Assembly (NCBI RefSeq): GCF_000379125.1
Contig: NZ_KB900626.1
Location: forward strand, 1,273,748-1,337,747
Length of the DNA: 64,000 bases
Reading direction: 5' to 3'
DNA from: Methylosinus sp. LW4
GTDB lineage: Bacteria > Pseudomonadota > Alphaproteobacteria > Rhizobiales > Beijerinckiaceae
Shown: in pieces, positions 27,664 through 36,419 of the stretch
Position numbering within the stretch: the stretch's first letter is position 1
Layout of the letters: each line of letters starts with the position of its first letter
The notes under the pieces: model-generated
Told to the model about the DNA's origin: nothing
The model's database searches: none
The model's input: the letters and a program-made list of their open reading frames with translations, nothing else
Made by a program: the position numbers and the translations under genes

Positions 27664-28626
27664 ATGACGCTATCGAGACTGCGGCCGAAGCTCTTGCTCG
27701 CGATCGCGAGCCTCGCGCCGATGGCGGCGCCGACGCCGGCCGCGGCGGATTTCTTCTTTCGTCCGTTCGGCTACGCCTTTCACCAGCCGATCCCGGAGCC
27801 CGCGCCCAACGCCACGCCTCGAGCGGTCGCCGGCATTTTGGGCGAGGAAGGCTTTCGTCTCGTCGGCGGGCTCGGCCGGCGCGGCGATCAGGTGGTGGCG
27901 ACGGGCGTCGACCGCCGCGGCCATTATCGGCGCTTTTTGATCGACCCTTATGAGGGCGAGATTTTGCGCTCCTGGCGCATCGGGCCGGAGGAAGTCGGAC
28001 CGGGCTTCGTCGAAGCGCCGCCCGCCGCCTATCGCGGATCGCCGGGGCCAGAACCCTATGAGGGGCCGCGCGCCGGCGCCGCGGAAGACCCTCTGGTCGT
28101 GCCCGGCCTCGGCGGTGAGCCCCGTCGTCCGGCGCGACGCGCGGAGGGGCCTTCGCGCGCCCATGCGCCCAATGGCGTGGCCGCCGTCCGGCCGGAGAAC
28201 GCCGAGACGCAGCGCCCGCCCCATTCGCCGCCCTCCGAGGCGACCAGGCCGCCGACGCGCGCCGCGGCACCGCAGCTTCGTCCGACGGCTCCCCATTCCG
28301 CGAAGCCGGCCGCCGAGCACAAGGCGCCCGCGCAGCAGCAATCCGGGCCGACCCCGCCGCAAGGCGCTGCTCCGGCGCCCACCCCTGCGCCAGCCGCCGC
28401 CCCCGCCGCGCCGGCCCAAGCCGCACCCGAGCCGCCGCATGCGGCCGCGCCAGAACCTGCCGCCGTCGGCCATCAGCAGGCGGCGCCGGCGCCTCAGACC
28501 ATCGTCCCGGCGACGCCCGCCGCGCCGCCGCCGCCCGCCCCTGCGGCTCCCGCCAACCCCGTCTCGGCGGAGCAGTCCAAGGCGCCGCCCGCGGGCGAGC
28601 AAGCCCAGCCGACTCCGGGCGGCTGA
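27664..28626 (+). CDS. Secreted protein with long Pro/Ala-rich tail
   Basis: 320 residues from the ATG at 27664, which has GGAG eight bases upstream. A signal peptide (LLLAIASLAPMAAPTPAAA) is followed by a folded stretch of about 100 residues. Part of this, GFRLVGGLGRRGDQVVATGVDRRGHYRRFLIDPYEGEIL with the long run broken across nucleotides 27850-27970, resembles a small PepSY-like module. The remaining ~180 residues are almost only Pro, Ala, Glu and Gln and should be extended across the periplasm or envelope. Similar architectures are common in Hyphomicrobiales and functionally uncharacterised. It ends at a strong bidirectional terminator shared with the converging hsp20. Confidence 0.65.
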   Translation: MTLSRLRPKLLLAIASLAPMAAPTPAAADFFFRPFGYAFHQPIPEPAPNATPRAVAGILGEEGFRLVGGLGRRGDQVVATGVDRRGHYRRFLIDPYEGEILRSWRIGPEEVGPGFVEAPPAAYRGSPGPEPYEGPRAGAAEDPLVVPGLGGEPRRPARRAEGPSRAHAPNGVAAVRPENAETQRPPHSPPSEATRPPTRAAAPQLRPTAPHSAKPAAEHKAPAQQQSGPTPPQGAAPAPTPAPAAAPAAPAQAAPEPPHAAAPEPAAVGHQQAAPAPQTIVPATPAAPPPPAPAAPANPVSAEQSKAPPAGEQAQPTPGG

Positions 28627-28635
28627 ACGAAAAAA

Positions 28636-28668
28636 GAGGCGTCCCTCTCGGGACGCCTCGATTTTTTT
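28636..28668. terminator. Bidirectional rho-independent terminator
   Basis: A perfect ten-base-pair stem (GAGGCGTCCC / GGGACGCCTC) has a TCTC loop. It is flanked by an A-run upstream and seven T residues downstream, so it can terminate both the secreted-protein gene (plus) and hsp20 (minus). Confidence 0.9.
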
Positions 28669-28692
28669 GCAAGGAGAGGATTCAGCCTGCGG

Positions 28693-29160
28693 TCAGGCGG
28701 CTTTGGCGTCGATCGTCTGGGCCGGAACGCCGCCGCCGATCTCGATGCGGCGCGGCTTCTGCGCCTCGGGGATCTGGCGGACCAGATCGACATGCAGCAG
28801 GCCATTGGCGAGGGTCGCTCCGGTCACGACGACATGGTCGGCGAGCTGGAAACGGCGCTCGAAGGCGCGGGCGGCGATGCCTTGATGCAGCATCTCGCGC
28901 TTGACGCCGCCGCTCTCGGGCTGCGGGTCTTTCGCGCCCTTGATGGTCAGCGTGTTCTCGCGCGTCTCGATGGAGATATCCTCGCGCGCGAAGCCGGCGA
29001 CGGCCAAGGTGACGCGATAGTCGTTCTCGCCGGTGCGCTCGATATTATAAGGCGGATAGGTCGGCGCCGTCTCCGCGCCCGGCCCCTGGTCGAGCAGCGA
29101 GAAGAGACGATCGAAGCCGACGGTCGAGCGATAGAGGGGGGAAAGATCGAAGTGACGCAT
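28693..29160 (-). CDS. Hsp20/alpha-crystallin small heat-shock protein (IbpA-like)
   Basis: 155 residues. The N-terminus RHFDLSPLYRSTVGFDRLFSLLD is typical of IbpA/HspH proteins. The alpha-crystallin core runs YPPYNIERTGENDYRVTLAVAGF to LANGLLHVDLVR, with the A-x-x-x-N-G-L signature. The C-terminal tail carries PRRIEIG in place of the usual I-x-I anchor. The protein is a cytoplasmic holdase chaperone. AGGAGG lies seven bases before the ATG. A sigma-32-like promoter is proposed upstream; I found no convincing ROSE thermosensor hairpin. Confidence 0.92.
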   Translation of the reverse strand: MRHFDLSPLYRSTVGFDRLFSLLDQGPGAETAPTYPPYNIERTGENDYRVTLAVAGFAREDISIETRENTLTIKGAKDPQPESGGVKREMLHQGIAARAFERRFQLADHVVVTGATLANGLLHVDLVRQIPEAQKPRRIEIGGGVPAQTIDAKAA

Positions 29161-29261
29161 GTCATTGTCCTCCTAGAAGCGACAGTGGAAGCGCGATCGG
29201 GATGCTCGTCCCCGCTCGCGCCGGGGAAGAAGCGCGTCCGCTACGGCCCGCGCTGATTTCC

Positions 29262-29290
29262 ATGTGGGAGCGCCTTTTGCGGCCTGCAAG
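29262..29290 (-). promoter_or_regulatory. Candidate sigma-32 (RpoH) promoter of hsp20
   Basis: On the minus strand, CTTGCA is followed by 16 bases and then CCCACAT, close to the heat-shock promoter pattern CTTGAA-N16/18-CCCCAT. It lies about 100-130 bases before the hsp20 ATG. The assignment rests on the resemblance and on the downstream gene type. Confidence 0.4.
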
Positions 29291-29393
29291 AGGCGCCGGC
29301 GCGGGTGTCGCAATTTTGTGACAGGCCCCGAGTTTTCGCCGCGAGCGCGACGATCGCATTGACCGCGGAAATTTCCCGGCGCTAGTTTCACTC

Positions 29394-29789
29394 ATGGCGA
29401 AGCTGAGGTCACGGCGCTGGTCGGACGTCTCCGCGGCGAGACGCGCATTCGTCTCGGCGCTGGCGCTTTGCCTTTTCGCGCTCCAGGCTTTCGTCGCCGC
29501 CTCGCTGGTCCGAGCGCATGACGCGAGCGCGGCCGGCGTCTCGGCCTCCGCCTATTGCGAGCCGCACAGGGACGGCGCGCCGCCGGCAGAGCGCGATCAT
29601 GCGCCCTGCTGCATTCTCTGCGTCTCCGGCCGCGATCTGCCGAGCCTCGCCGAGCCGCCGTCCGAGGAGCCGATCCTCGCGCCGCCGGTCGCTTTCGCCT
29701 TCGTCGCCTATGCCTCGACAGCGCCGCCACGGCGCGAGCCCGTCGGCTGGGCCAGCTCCTGGTCGTCCCGCGCCCCTCCCCTCGCCTGA
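29394..29789 (+). CDS. Small Cys-rich membrane/secreted protein, DUF2946-like
   Basis: 131 residues. An N-terminal hydrophobic segment (FVSALALCLFALQAFVAASLV) is followed by a compact motif with possible metal ligands: H in VRAHD, CEPHRD, then DHAPCCILC. After this comes a Pro-rich segment and a second mildly hydrophobic stretch. DUF2946 proteins share the H...CC..C pattern and are often found beside copper or TonB-receptor genes. It begins 88 bases before the FecI-type sigma gene and on the same strand, so it may lead that operon. A role in handling copper at the membrane is inference from motif and context. Confidence 0.6.
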   Translation: MAKLRSRRWSDVSAARRAFVSALALCLFALQAFVAASLVRAHDASAAGVSASAYCEPHRDGAPPAERDHAPCCILCVSGRDLPSLAEPPSEEPILAPPVAFAFVAYASTAPPRREPVGWASSWSSRAPPLA

Positions 29790-29876
29790 TCGCGCGGCGC
29801 GCCGCGATCGCGGCCGCCGTTTCGATACGCCGATCGACGCACCGGACGCCCCCGCGCCCGGGCGACGCCGCGACGG

Positions 29877-30386
29877 ATGGCGCCGATGCCCGACACGAGA
29901 TTTTCGATTTTGCGCGAGCTCTTCGCGCGCACCCAACGCGATTTGACGCGCCTGCTCACGCGGCGGGTCGGTCCCGATCACGCCCCGGACATCGTCCAGG
30001 AGGCGTTTCTGCGCGTCATGCATAGAGACATGACCGAGGAGATCGCCGATCCGCCCGCCTATCTGCGCCGCACCGCCGTCAATCTGGCGATGGATTTCTC
30101 GCGACGGCGCAAGCTCGAGAGCAGGCTCTTCGTGGCCGATGCGGAGAGCTGCGACGCGCCCTCGCAGGAGCCCTCGGCGGACGAGACGCTGGAGGCCGAT
30201 CGCCGCGCGCGCATTCTAACGTCGGCGATCGAGACGCTGCCGCCCAAATGCCGCGAGGTCTTCGTGCTGCGCATGCATCATGACCTCCCGCAGGACGAGA
30301 TCGCGCGGCGGCTCGGCATTTCCCGCAATATGGTGGACCGGCATTTGCGCATCGCCATAAAGCGCTGCCGAAGCGCGGTGCGGTAG
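29877..30386 (+). CDS. FecI-type ECF sigma factor
   Basis: 169 residues. Region 2 is FARTQRDLTRLLTRRVGPDHAPDIVQEAFLRV, with the PPAYLRRTAVNLAMDFSRR DNA-melting end. Region 4 is IETLPPKCREVFVLRMHHDLPQDEIARRLGI plus SRNMVDRHL. This is the iron-starvation subgroup of ECF sigmas, which is normally held by a FecR anti-sigma factor and released when a TonB receptor binds its ligand. The fecR gene follows 73 bases later, then a receptor with an STN domain, so the three form a surface-signalling cassette. An ATG three codons later is an alternative start. Confidence 0.9.
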   Translation: MAPMPDTRFSILRELFARTQRDLTRLLTRRVGPDHAPDIVQEAFLRVMHRDMTEEIADPPAYLRRTAVNLAMDFSRRRKLESRLFVADAESCDAPSQEPSADETLEADRRARILTSAIETLPPKCREVFVLRMHHDLPQDEIARRLGISRNMVDRHLRIAIKRCRSAVR

Positions 30387-30459
30387 AAAAATTTCCGGGC
30401 GACGCATCCGCGATTCGGACCGTCGCTCGTCTGTATGTGTGAGGAGCGAGTTTCGATCT

Positions 30460-31395
30460 ATGGCCGCCCACGAATATCCCGCGCCGCAGGAGAGCGCCTC
30501 GCAGGACTCCGCCATCGCCTGGTGGGTGCGTCGCGACGCCGGCGACATGTCGAGCGCCGAGATCGCCGCCTTCGAGGCCTGGATCGCCGATCGGGCCAAC
30601 GCCGCGGCCTTCGCCTATATTTGCGCGCTCTGCGGCGAGGTGAAGGCTTTGAAGCCGCGTCGTGTCGACGCGATCGCGGCGCGGCGGCGGCGGCGCATGG
30701 CGTTCGCTGCCGCGCTGGCCGCGACGCTGGCCACCGTGGCGAGCTTCGACACGCTGCGCCTGCTCTGGAGCGCGGACTTCCGCACCGCCGCCGGCGAGAC
30801 GCGCATGGTCACGCTCGCGGACGGCTCCAAGATCCAGCTCGGCGGCAAATCGGCCATCGCCGTGCATTACGCCGCCGGAGAGCGCGCGCTCACTCTGCTC
30901 GAAGGCGAGGCGTTTTTCGATGTCGCGCCGGACGCCGCGCGGCCCTTTGTCGTCACGGCGGCGGGCGGAACGGTGACGGCGCTCGGCACATCTTTCGACG
31001 TCGCGCTCGAGAATGACGGCGCCCGGGTGACGGTCGCCGAGCATAAGGTCGCCGTCGCGAGCCATGGCGAGAGAATGATCGTCGAGGAAGGCCGCCAATG
31101 CGACTTCGGCTCGGCGGCGCCGACGAGCGCGCCCATCCCGGTCGCCGTGCCGGACGCCACCGCATGGCGGCGCGGCAAGCTCATCTTCGTCGATCGTCCG
31201 CTCGGCGAGGTCGTCGATATTCTCTCACGCTATCACCGCGGCTACATAATCGTGGCGAGCGATTCCACGCGCCTGCTGCGCGTCACCGGCGTGTTCGACG
31301 CCGCCGATCCGATCGGCGCTCTGCGCGCGATCGAGGCTTCGCTCGCTCTCGATGCGATTCACATCGGCGATTATCTCGTGGCGCTGCGCGGATGA
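30460..31395 (+). CDS. FecR-type anti-sigma factor / transmembrane sensor
   Basis: 311 residues from the ATG at 30460. The N-terminal DUF4880 segment (AIAWWVRRDAGDMSSAEIAAFEAWI) is the cytoplasmic sigma-binding part. A membrane helix lies near residues 80-98 (MAFAAALAATLATVASF). The periplasmic FecR domain (GETRMVTLADGSKIQLGGKS ... EGEAFFDVA) and a C-terminal STN/DUF4974-like domain (KLIFVDRPLGEVVDILSRY) follow. It passes the ligand signal from the receptor STN domain to the sigma factor. GGAG is 13 bases upstream of the ATG; a GTG at 30439 is the alternative start. Confidence 0.88.
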   Translation: MAAHEYPAPQESASQDSAIAWWVRRDAGDMSSAEIAAFEAWIADRANAAAFAYICALCGEVKALKPRRVDAIAARRRRRMAFAAALAATLATVASFDTLRLLWSADFRTAAGETRMVTLADGSKIQLGGKSAIAVHYAAGERALTLLEGEAFFDVAPDAARPFVVTAAGGTVTALGTSFDVALENDGARVTVAEHKVAVASHGERMIVEEGRQCDFGSAAPTSAPIPVAVPDATAWRRGKLIFVDRPLGEVVDILSRYHRGYIIVASDSTRLLRVTGVFDAADPIGALRAIEASLALDAIHIGDYLVALRG

Positions 31396-31518
31396 GACAG
31401 AACGCCGCATCATGCGCCCGCATTTTTTCGTCGCACGGACGTGCGTGTTCGCGCGCTCCATTCGTCAGAGTTCATAGAGGGACGTTTTCGTTCCTGATGA
31501 GAACTCGGAGAAGGGCGG

Positions 31519-34075
31519 ATGCAGCGGCGATTTTTTCGTCTCGAGAATAGAAACATGGGCGCGACGGCGATAGCGACGGCTCTGAGCGCTCTCGTCCTCG
31601 GACAAGAGCCGGCCATAGCGCATGTCGCAATGCCGGAGGCGGAGCTCGCGGCCGCCGTGCGCAGCTATGAGATTCCGGCGGGCTCTATCGCCGCCGCGCT
31701 CAATCGCCTCGCCGACGCCACCGGCGCGCAGCTCGTCTATAAATCGCGGCTGACGCGCGATCTCACGACACACGGCCTCACCGGCGTCTTCACGCTGGAA
31801 GACGCGCTCGATCGTCTGCTCGCCGGCACGGGCATAGGCTATCGCCTCACGCGCGACGGACGCAGCGTCGCCATTGTGCTCGCGCAGAACGAGACCACGC
31901 GCAATGACGCCGGCGCGGTTCCGCTGCCGCCGATCGACGTGGCGGCGGAGCGCGCGCGCGCTGCGCGCCGCAGCGCGCCACGCCGACGGCCCCTTCACGC
32001 CGATCGGCGCGGCGGACATAAGCGGCGCGGCGCTCGACGCTCAGCGTCCCAACGCCAGCGACACGGCGCAGCTGCTCTACGCGGCGCCGGGCGTCGATCT
32101 CTATGAGGCGGGCGGCGTGTCGCGCCTGCCGGCGCTGCGCGGCCTCGCCGACGATCGCATCAAGATTTTGCTCGGCGGCGTCGAGATCACCTCGGCCTGC
32201 GCCAATCACATGAATCCGCCGCTCTCTTATATCGATCCGAACAATGTCGGAAAGATCGAGGTGCTGTCCGGCGTGACGCCGGTGAGCAAGGGCGGCGATT
32301 CGATCGCGGGCACGATTTCGGTCACGCCCAAGCCGCCGATCTTCGCCAATCCGCACGTCGCCTCGGCGCCCGGGCTCGTTCCATCGGTCGCGCCCGGCGT
32401 TCTCGCCTCTGGATCGATCTCGGGCTTCTTCCGCAGCTCCAACAGCAGCTTCGGCGTCTCGGGAACGGCGAATGTCGCCACCGAGCATTTCAGCCTGCTC
32501 TACAATGGCGGCTATACGCGCGGCTCGGATTATCACGCGGGCGACAATGGACCGAAGGTCCTCTCCACCGGCTTCATCTCCGAAAATCATTCGGCGACTC
32601 TCGCCTATCAGAACGACGGACATCTCTTCACGTTGAAGGGCGGCTATCAGAACATTCCCTATCAGGGATTCGTCAATCAGCGCATGGATATGACCGCCAA
32701 CCGCGCCTATTCCGTCGACGCCGGCTATGAGGGCGCGTTCGAATGGGGCAAGCTCGAGGCGCGCGCCTACTGGCACCATACAGCGCATGAGATGGGCTTT
32801 CTCTACGACAAGCAGCCCGCCAACATGCCGATGAACACGTCGGGAACGGATTACGGCTATTCGCTGAAGGCGGAAATTCCGCTCGACCCCTCCAATCTTC
32901 TGCGCGTCGGCAACGAATTCCACGGCAATCATCTGAACGATTGGTGGCCGCCGATCGTCGGCAGCATGATGATGGGTCCGGGAACCTATTGGAACATCAA
33001 TGGCGGCCAGCGCGACCGCATCGGCACATTCGCGGAATGGGAGGCGAAATGGTCGCCGCAATGGACGACGTCGCTCGGCGTGCGCAACGATGTCGTCTGG
33101 ACGAACGCCGGCGACGCCCAGGCCTATGACCCGCGCAATCCCATCCCCATGGGCATGATGGGAATGGGCATGGGCATGGCCAATCCAGACGCGACGGCGG
33201 CGCGTTTCTTCAACGCCCGCAGCCATGCGCGCACCGACGTGAATTTCGACATGACCGCGCTCGTCCGCTACCAGGCCGACGAGACGAGCACATATGAGCT
33301 CGGCTATTCGCGCAAGACGCGCTCGCCCAATCTCTACGAGCGCTACGCCTTCGGCGTCGGCGGCATGGCGAGCAGCATGATCGGCTGGTTCGGCGACGCC
33401 AATGGCTATGTCGGCAATCTCGATCTGAAGCCCGAGGTCGCGCATACGGTGAGCTTCACGGCCGCTTGGCGCGATCCCGTCGCCCATGATTGGGAGGTGA
33501 AGGCGACGCCCTATTTCAGCTATGTCGAGAATTTCATCGACGCCGATCGCATCGGCGGATTCAGCGACAAGAATGGAAGCTGGTTCCCCATTCTGCAGTT
33601 CCGCAATCACAAGGCGGAGCTCTATGGCTTCGATCTCTCCGGCCGCGGCAAGCTCTATGAGGCGCCGGATGTCGGCAGCTTCACGCTCTCCGGCGTCATC
33701 GGCTATGTCTATGGCGAAAATCTCGATCGCGGCGACGGGCTCTATCACATCATGCCGCTCAACGCCCGCTTCGCGCTCGAGCACAAGCTCGGCGGCTGGA
33801 GCAGCGCCGTCGAGCTGCAGCTGGTCGACAGCAAGACGCATGTGAGCACGGCGCGCAACGAGCTGAAGACGCCCTCCTATGGCCTCGTCAATCTGCGCAC
33901 CGCCTATGAATGGGACGCGTTCCGCATCGATCTCGGCGTCACCAATGTCGCCGATGTGCGCTATTATTCGCCGCTCGGCGGCTTCGATTACACGAATTAC
34001 AAGAAGACGAGCGTCTTCGGCGCCGTGCCGGGACAGGGCCGCTCCTATTATGCCGGGCTGACGGTGAAGTTCTGA
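31519..34075 (+). pseudogene. TonB-dependent copper receptor, OprC/NosA-type, with STN signalling domain; reading frame broken once
   Basis: The first frame (from ATG 31519, GGAGAAGGG upstream) encodes a signal sequence, an STN domain (YEIPAGSIAAALNRLADATGAQLVY ... ALDRLLAGTGIGYRL, split here) and a TonB-box-like IDVAAER. It then loses sense within the GC repeat near 31948-31980. The following frame continues with HADGPFTPIGAADISGAAL and a full plug and barrel to the final LTVKF. Together they make about 850 residues. The plug has SACANHMNP (CxxxM, nt 32198-32212) and the barrel has HEM (HxM, nt 32786-32794), the copper-ligand motifs reported for OprC, plus a Met-rich loop near 33150-33180. 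One extra base, or a sequencing error, would explain the break; the rest shows no decay. Confidence 0.8.
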
Positions 34076-34170
34076 GCTTCGCCTTTTGCGCGCTCGGGCG
34101 AGACATGCGATAGACGGGGCAAGAGGCGCGGGCAGCGCCTTTCGCTCCCGCCGTAGCAGGATCGCCCGAC

Positions 34171-35136
34171 ATGCCGCTCACCGAATCGCAGCTCATCGGA
34201 ACGCCCGACAATCCCGTGCCGCCCAATGCGAAGGTCTTCGCCATTCGCACGGCGGACGGACGCAGCCTGCGCGCAGCGAGCTTCGCGCCGCCGCGTGGGG
34301 CGATCGGCACAGTGGCGCTGTTTCAGGGCCGGGCCGAGTTCATCGAGAAATATTTCGAGACGATCAATGATCTGCTCGCCCGCGACCTTCATGTGGTGAC
34401 GCTGGATTGGCGTGGACAGGGCGGCTCGGAGCGCGATCTTTCCGATCCGCGCAAGGGCCATGTCGATGATTTCGCGCTCTATCAGCGCGATCTCGACGCC
34501 TTCATCACCGACGTCCTGGCGCTCGAATGCCCCTCCCCCTGGCATGCGCTGGCGCATTCCATGGGCGGCGCCATATTGCTCGATCGCGTCCATTCGGCGC
34601 GCTCGCCATTCGATCGCGTCATCGTCGCCGCGCCAATGGTCGATTTCGAAGGGCTGCGCTTTCCGATCGGCGCGCGCGCCATCGCCGACACGCTCGACAT
34701 GTTCGGCCTCGGCGCCATGTATGTGCCGGGCGGCGGACCGAAATCGCTGGAGGAGCTGCCCTTCGAGGGCAATCGTCTGACCTCCGATCCCGCGCGCTTC
34801 TCCCGCAACGCCGACATCGTGCGCGCCGCGCCGCATCTCGCCATCGGCGATCCGACGGTCGGCTGGGTCAACGCCGCCTTCCGGCTGATGAAACAATTCG
34901 CCGCGCCCGAATACGCCCGCGCCGTGCGCTCGCCGGTGATGGCCTTTCTCTGCGGGCGCGACCGCATCATTTCCTCCCGCGCGATCGAGCGCTTCGCCCA
35001 GCGGCTGCCGGTCGCGAGCCTCATCGAGGTTCCCGGCGCGCGTCACGAATTGCTGATGGAGCGCGACGAATTGCGCGAGCAATTCTGGGCGGCCTTCGAC
35101 GCTTTCGTTCCCGGCGAGGCGGTGGATAGCGCCTGA
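34171..35136 (+). CDS. Alpha/beta hydrolase, lysophospholipase (PldB)-like
   Basis: 321 residues. GTVALFQGRAEFIEKYFETI and LHVVTLDWRGQGGSERDL are typical of the serine aminopeptidase S33/monoglyceride-lipase group. The nucleophile elbow AHSMGGAILLDR carries Ser, the acid is likely in LCGRDRIIS, and the His in GARHELLMERDELR. There is no signal peptide. The group hydrolyses lysophospholipids or monoacylglycerols. It begins 95 bases after the copper receptor and faces, tail to tail, a small Cys-rich membrane protein gene six bases away. Confidence 0.88.
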   Translation: MPLTESQLIGTPDNPVPPNAKVFAIRTADGRSLRAASFAPPRGAIGTVALFQGRAEFIEKYFETINDLLARDLHVVTLDWRGQGGSERDLSDPRKGHVDDFALYQRDLDAFITDVLALECPSPWHALAHSMGGAILLDRVHSARSPFDRVIVAAPMVDFEGLRFPIGARAIADTLDMFGLGAMYVPGGGPKSLEELPFEGNRLTSDPARFSRNADIVRAAPHLAIGDPTVGWVNAAFRLMKQFAAPEYARAVRSPVMAFLCGRDRIISSRAIERFAQRLPVASLIEVPGARHELLMERDELREQFWAAFDAFVPGEAVDSA

Positions 35137-35142
35137 GCGCTT

Positions 35143-35592
35143 TTACTCGAAGGCGGTCTGAAAGCGCACGATCGCCCGCGCCACCGGCCGCGTCGGCAGA
35201 TAGCAGAAGGAATTGGTGGCGATCTTCGCCTCCTTGCAGTGCTCGTGCTCGGCGTTCCACTCATAGCCGAGCCGCTCCATGCAGGCGACGATATGATCGT
35301 GCAGCACTCTGCTGTTCTTGTGCCGCTCCTCCGGGAGCTTGCTCTCGCTGTCGAGCTCGCAATCGGTGACGTCGATCTTCAGCCCGGCGAAATAGCGCCC
35401 GCTGCTGCTGCTGGTGACGAAGACGAGCTCGGTCGCGACGATGAAGGCGAGACCGACGGCGAAAGCGACGCGCGCCTTGAACTTGCTGTCGAAATAATCG
35501 ATGCCGATGAAGGACAGAGCGCCGAGCGCCAGCAATCCGCCGCCGAGCATGAGCGTCAGCGGAGCCACGAAGGCGGAGATATCCTCATTCAT
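35143..35592 (-). CDS. Small two-TM Cys-rich membrane protein, paralogue A
   Basis: 149 residues from the ATG at 35592. Two membrane helices (about 8-30 and 40-62) are followed by a soluble domain with four cysteines: DCELDSES, HIVACMERLGYEWN, HEHCKEAKIATNSFCYLPT. The domain is shared with the gene at 35829-36275, including C-x-x-x-x-G-Y-E-W and ATN-x-x-C-Y-L-P-T. The Cys-bearing domain is probably periplasmic with two disulphides. I do not recognise a named family. The two copies sit in tandem on the minus strand, separated by a palindromic repeat. Confidence 0.7.
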   Translation of the reverse strand: MNEDISAFVAPLTLMLGGGLLALGALSFIGIDYFDSKFKARVAFAVGLAFIVATELVFVTSSSSGRYFAGLKIDVTDCELDSESKLPEERHKNSRVLHDHIVACMERLGYEWNAEHEHCKEAKIATNSFCYLPTRPVARAIVRFQTAFE

Positions 35593-35705
35593 CGGCACGT
35601 CTCCCGTCTGTTCCCGACGGGGCGCCGCCTTCCCCTCAGTCTCGAGGTCAAATGGAGCATGTCCTCCAACCGGCAAGCGCCCCGCTGGGACGAGCGGCGA
35701 GCTTA

Positions 35706-35810
35706 GAGTCATTCCGGCTCGGATTGAACCGGAATGACTCGTGGTTTCCCTTGTTCGGTCGTGTTTTCTTCACGCGAACCGGCTCCCCCTTCGCTCGAAA
35801 GCGCTCGAGC
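35706..35810. repeat. Dispersed palindromic intergenic repeat, copy 2
   Basis: GAGTCATTCCGGCTC faces GAACCGGAATGACTC. An insertion-like spacer follows (about 35742-35768), and then TTCACGCGAACCGGCTCCC and CTTCGCTCGAAAGCGCTC, matching copy 1 at 7260-7334 in order and sequence. It lies between the two paralogous Cys-rich genes. Confidence 0.6.
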
Positions 35811-35828
35811 CTCGCCGCAGCGCTCAGA

Positions 35829-36275
35829 CTATTCGAATCGCAGCTGGAAAGCGGTGATGGTGCGGTCGAAGCCGGCGGTCGGCAGGTAGCAATAGGGATT
35901 GGTGGCGACCGGCGCGTCCTTGCAGTTGCGATGCGTCGGCGACCATTCATAGCCGGCCTCCTGCATGCAGCCGAGGATGTGCTTGTGAATGATGTTGACG
36001 TCGACGCCGAGGCGCGCCTCGGGATGCGCCGACTCTCCTTCCAGCTCACAGGCGGAAGTCTGCACCTGCTGCGCCTTGAAGAAGGAGACGCTGCTGCCGG
36101 CGAGCACGACCTCGAGCGCGGCGAGAACGAGGGAGCCCGCGACGAGCGCGGCGATCGCCTGGAAGCGCGACTTCAGAAATTGAATTTCGATGAAGTAGAG
36201 CCCGCCGGCGGCGATCAGCGCGCATCCGATGACGAGAGCGAAAGGGGTGACGAAAACCGAGAGATCCTGATTCAT
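35829..36275 (-). CDS. Small two-TM Cys-rich membrane protein, paralogue B
   Basis: 148 residues. Two membrane helices (VTPFALVIGCALIAAGGLYF and AIAALVAGSLVLAALEVVLA) are followed by a soluble domain with ACELEGES, HILGCMQEAGYEWS, HRNCKDAPVATNPYCYLPT. Length, topology and all four domain cysteines match paralogue A. The start MNQDLSVFV parallels MNEDISAFV in the other copy, which supports both starts. Function unknown; both may bind a ligand or partner on the periplasmic side. The gene lies downstream of the divergent chrA region. Confidence 0.7.
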   Translation of the reverse strand: MNQDLSVFVTPFALVIGCALIAAGGLYFIEIQFLKSRFQAIAALVAGSLVLAALEVVLAGSSVSFFKAQQVQTSACELEGESAHPEARLGVDVNIIHKHILGCMQEAGYEWSPTHRNCKDAPVATNPYCYLPTAGFDRTITAFQLRFE

Positions 36276-36419
36276 CTGCTTCCTCCTGCTTTATGAGCGC
36301 GCGAGCGCCCTCCTTCGATGATCTTGCGATCATCGGGCATCGAGCAGGAGTCATCAGCCTCTTCGGCGGTTATAGGGGGCACCCCATCCCCTGGCGCGCG
36401 GGCTATCGCCCTCGCGACC

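Noticed and set aside
29161..29261. ROSE-type RNA thermometer in the hsp20 leader
   Set aside because: AGGAGG is present, but I could not fold a convincing hairpin that hides it with the conserved anti-SD element.
31847..33841. 664-codon minus-strand ORF opposite the copper receptor
   Set aside because: It is the antisense frame of the receptor barrel. Its existence does not explain the frameshift.
29394..34075. Methanobactin (mbn) operon
   Set aside because: FecI-FecR-receptor resembles mbnIRT, but there is no mbnA leader peptide, mbnB, mbnC or transporter, and the receptor has OprC-type motifs.
36316..36335. Hairpin CGATGATC-TTGC-GATCATCG
   Set aside because: A perfect stem, but with no T-run and no clear position relative to a gene end or promoter.
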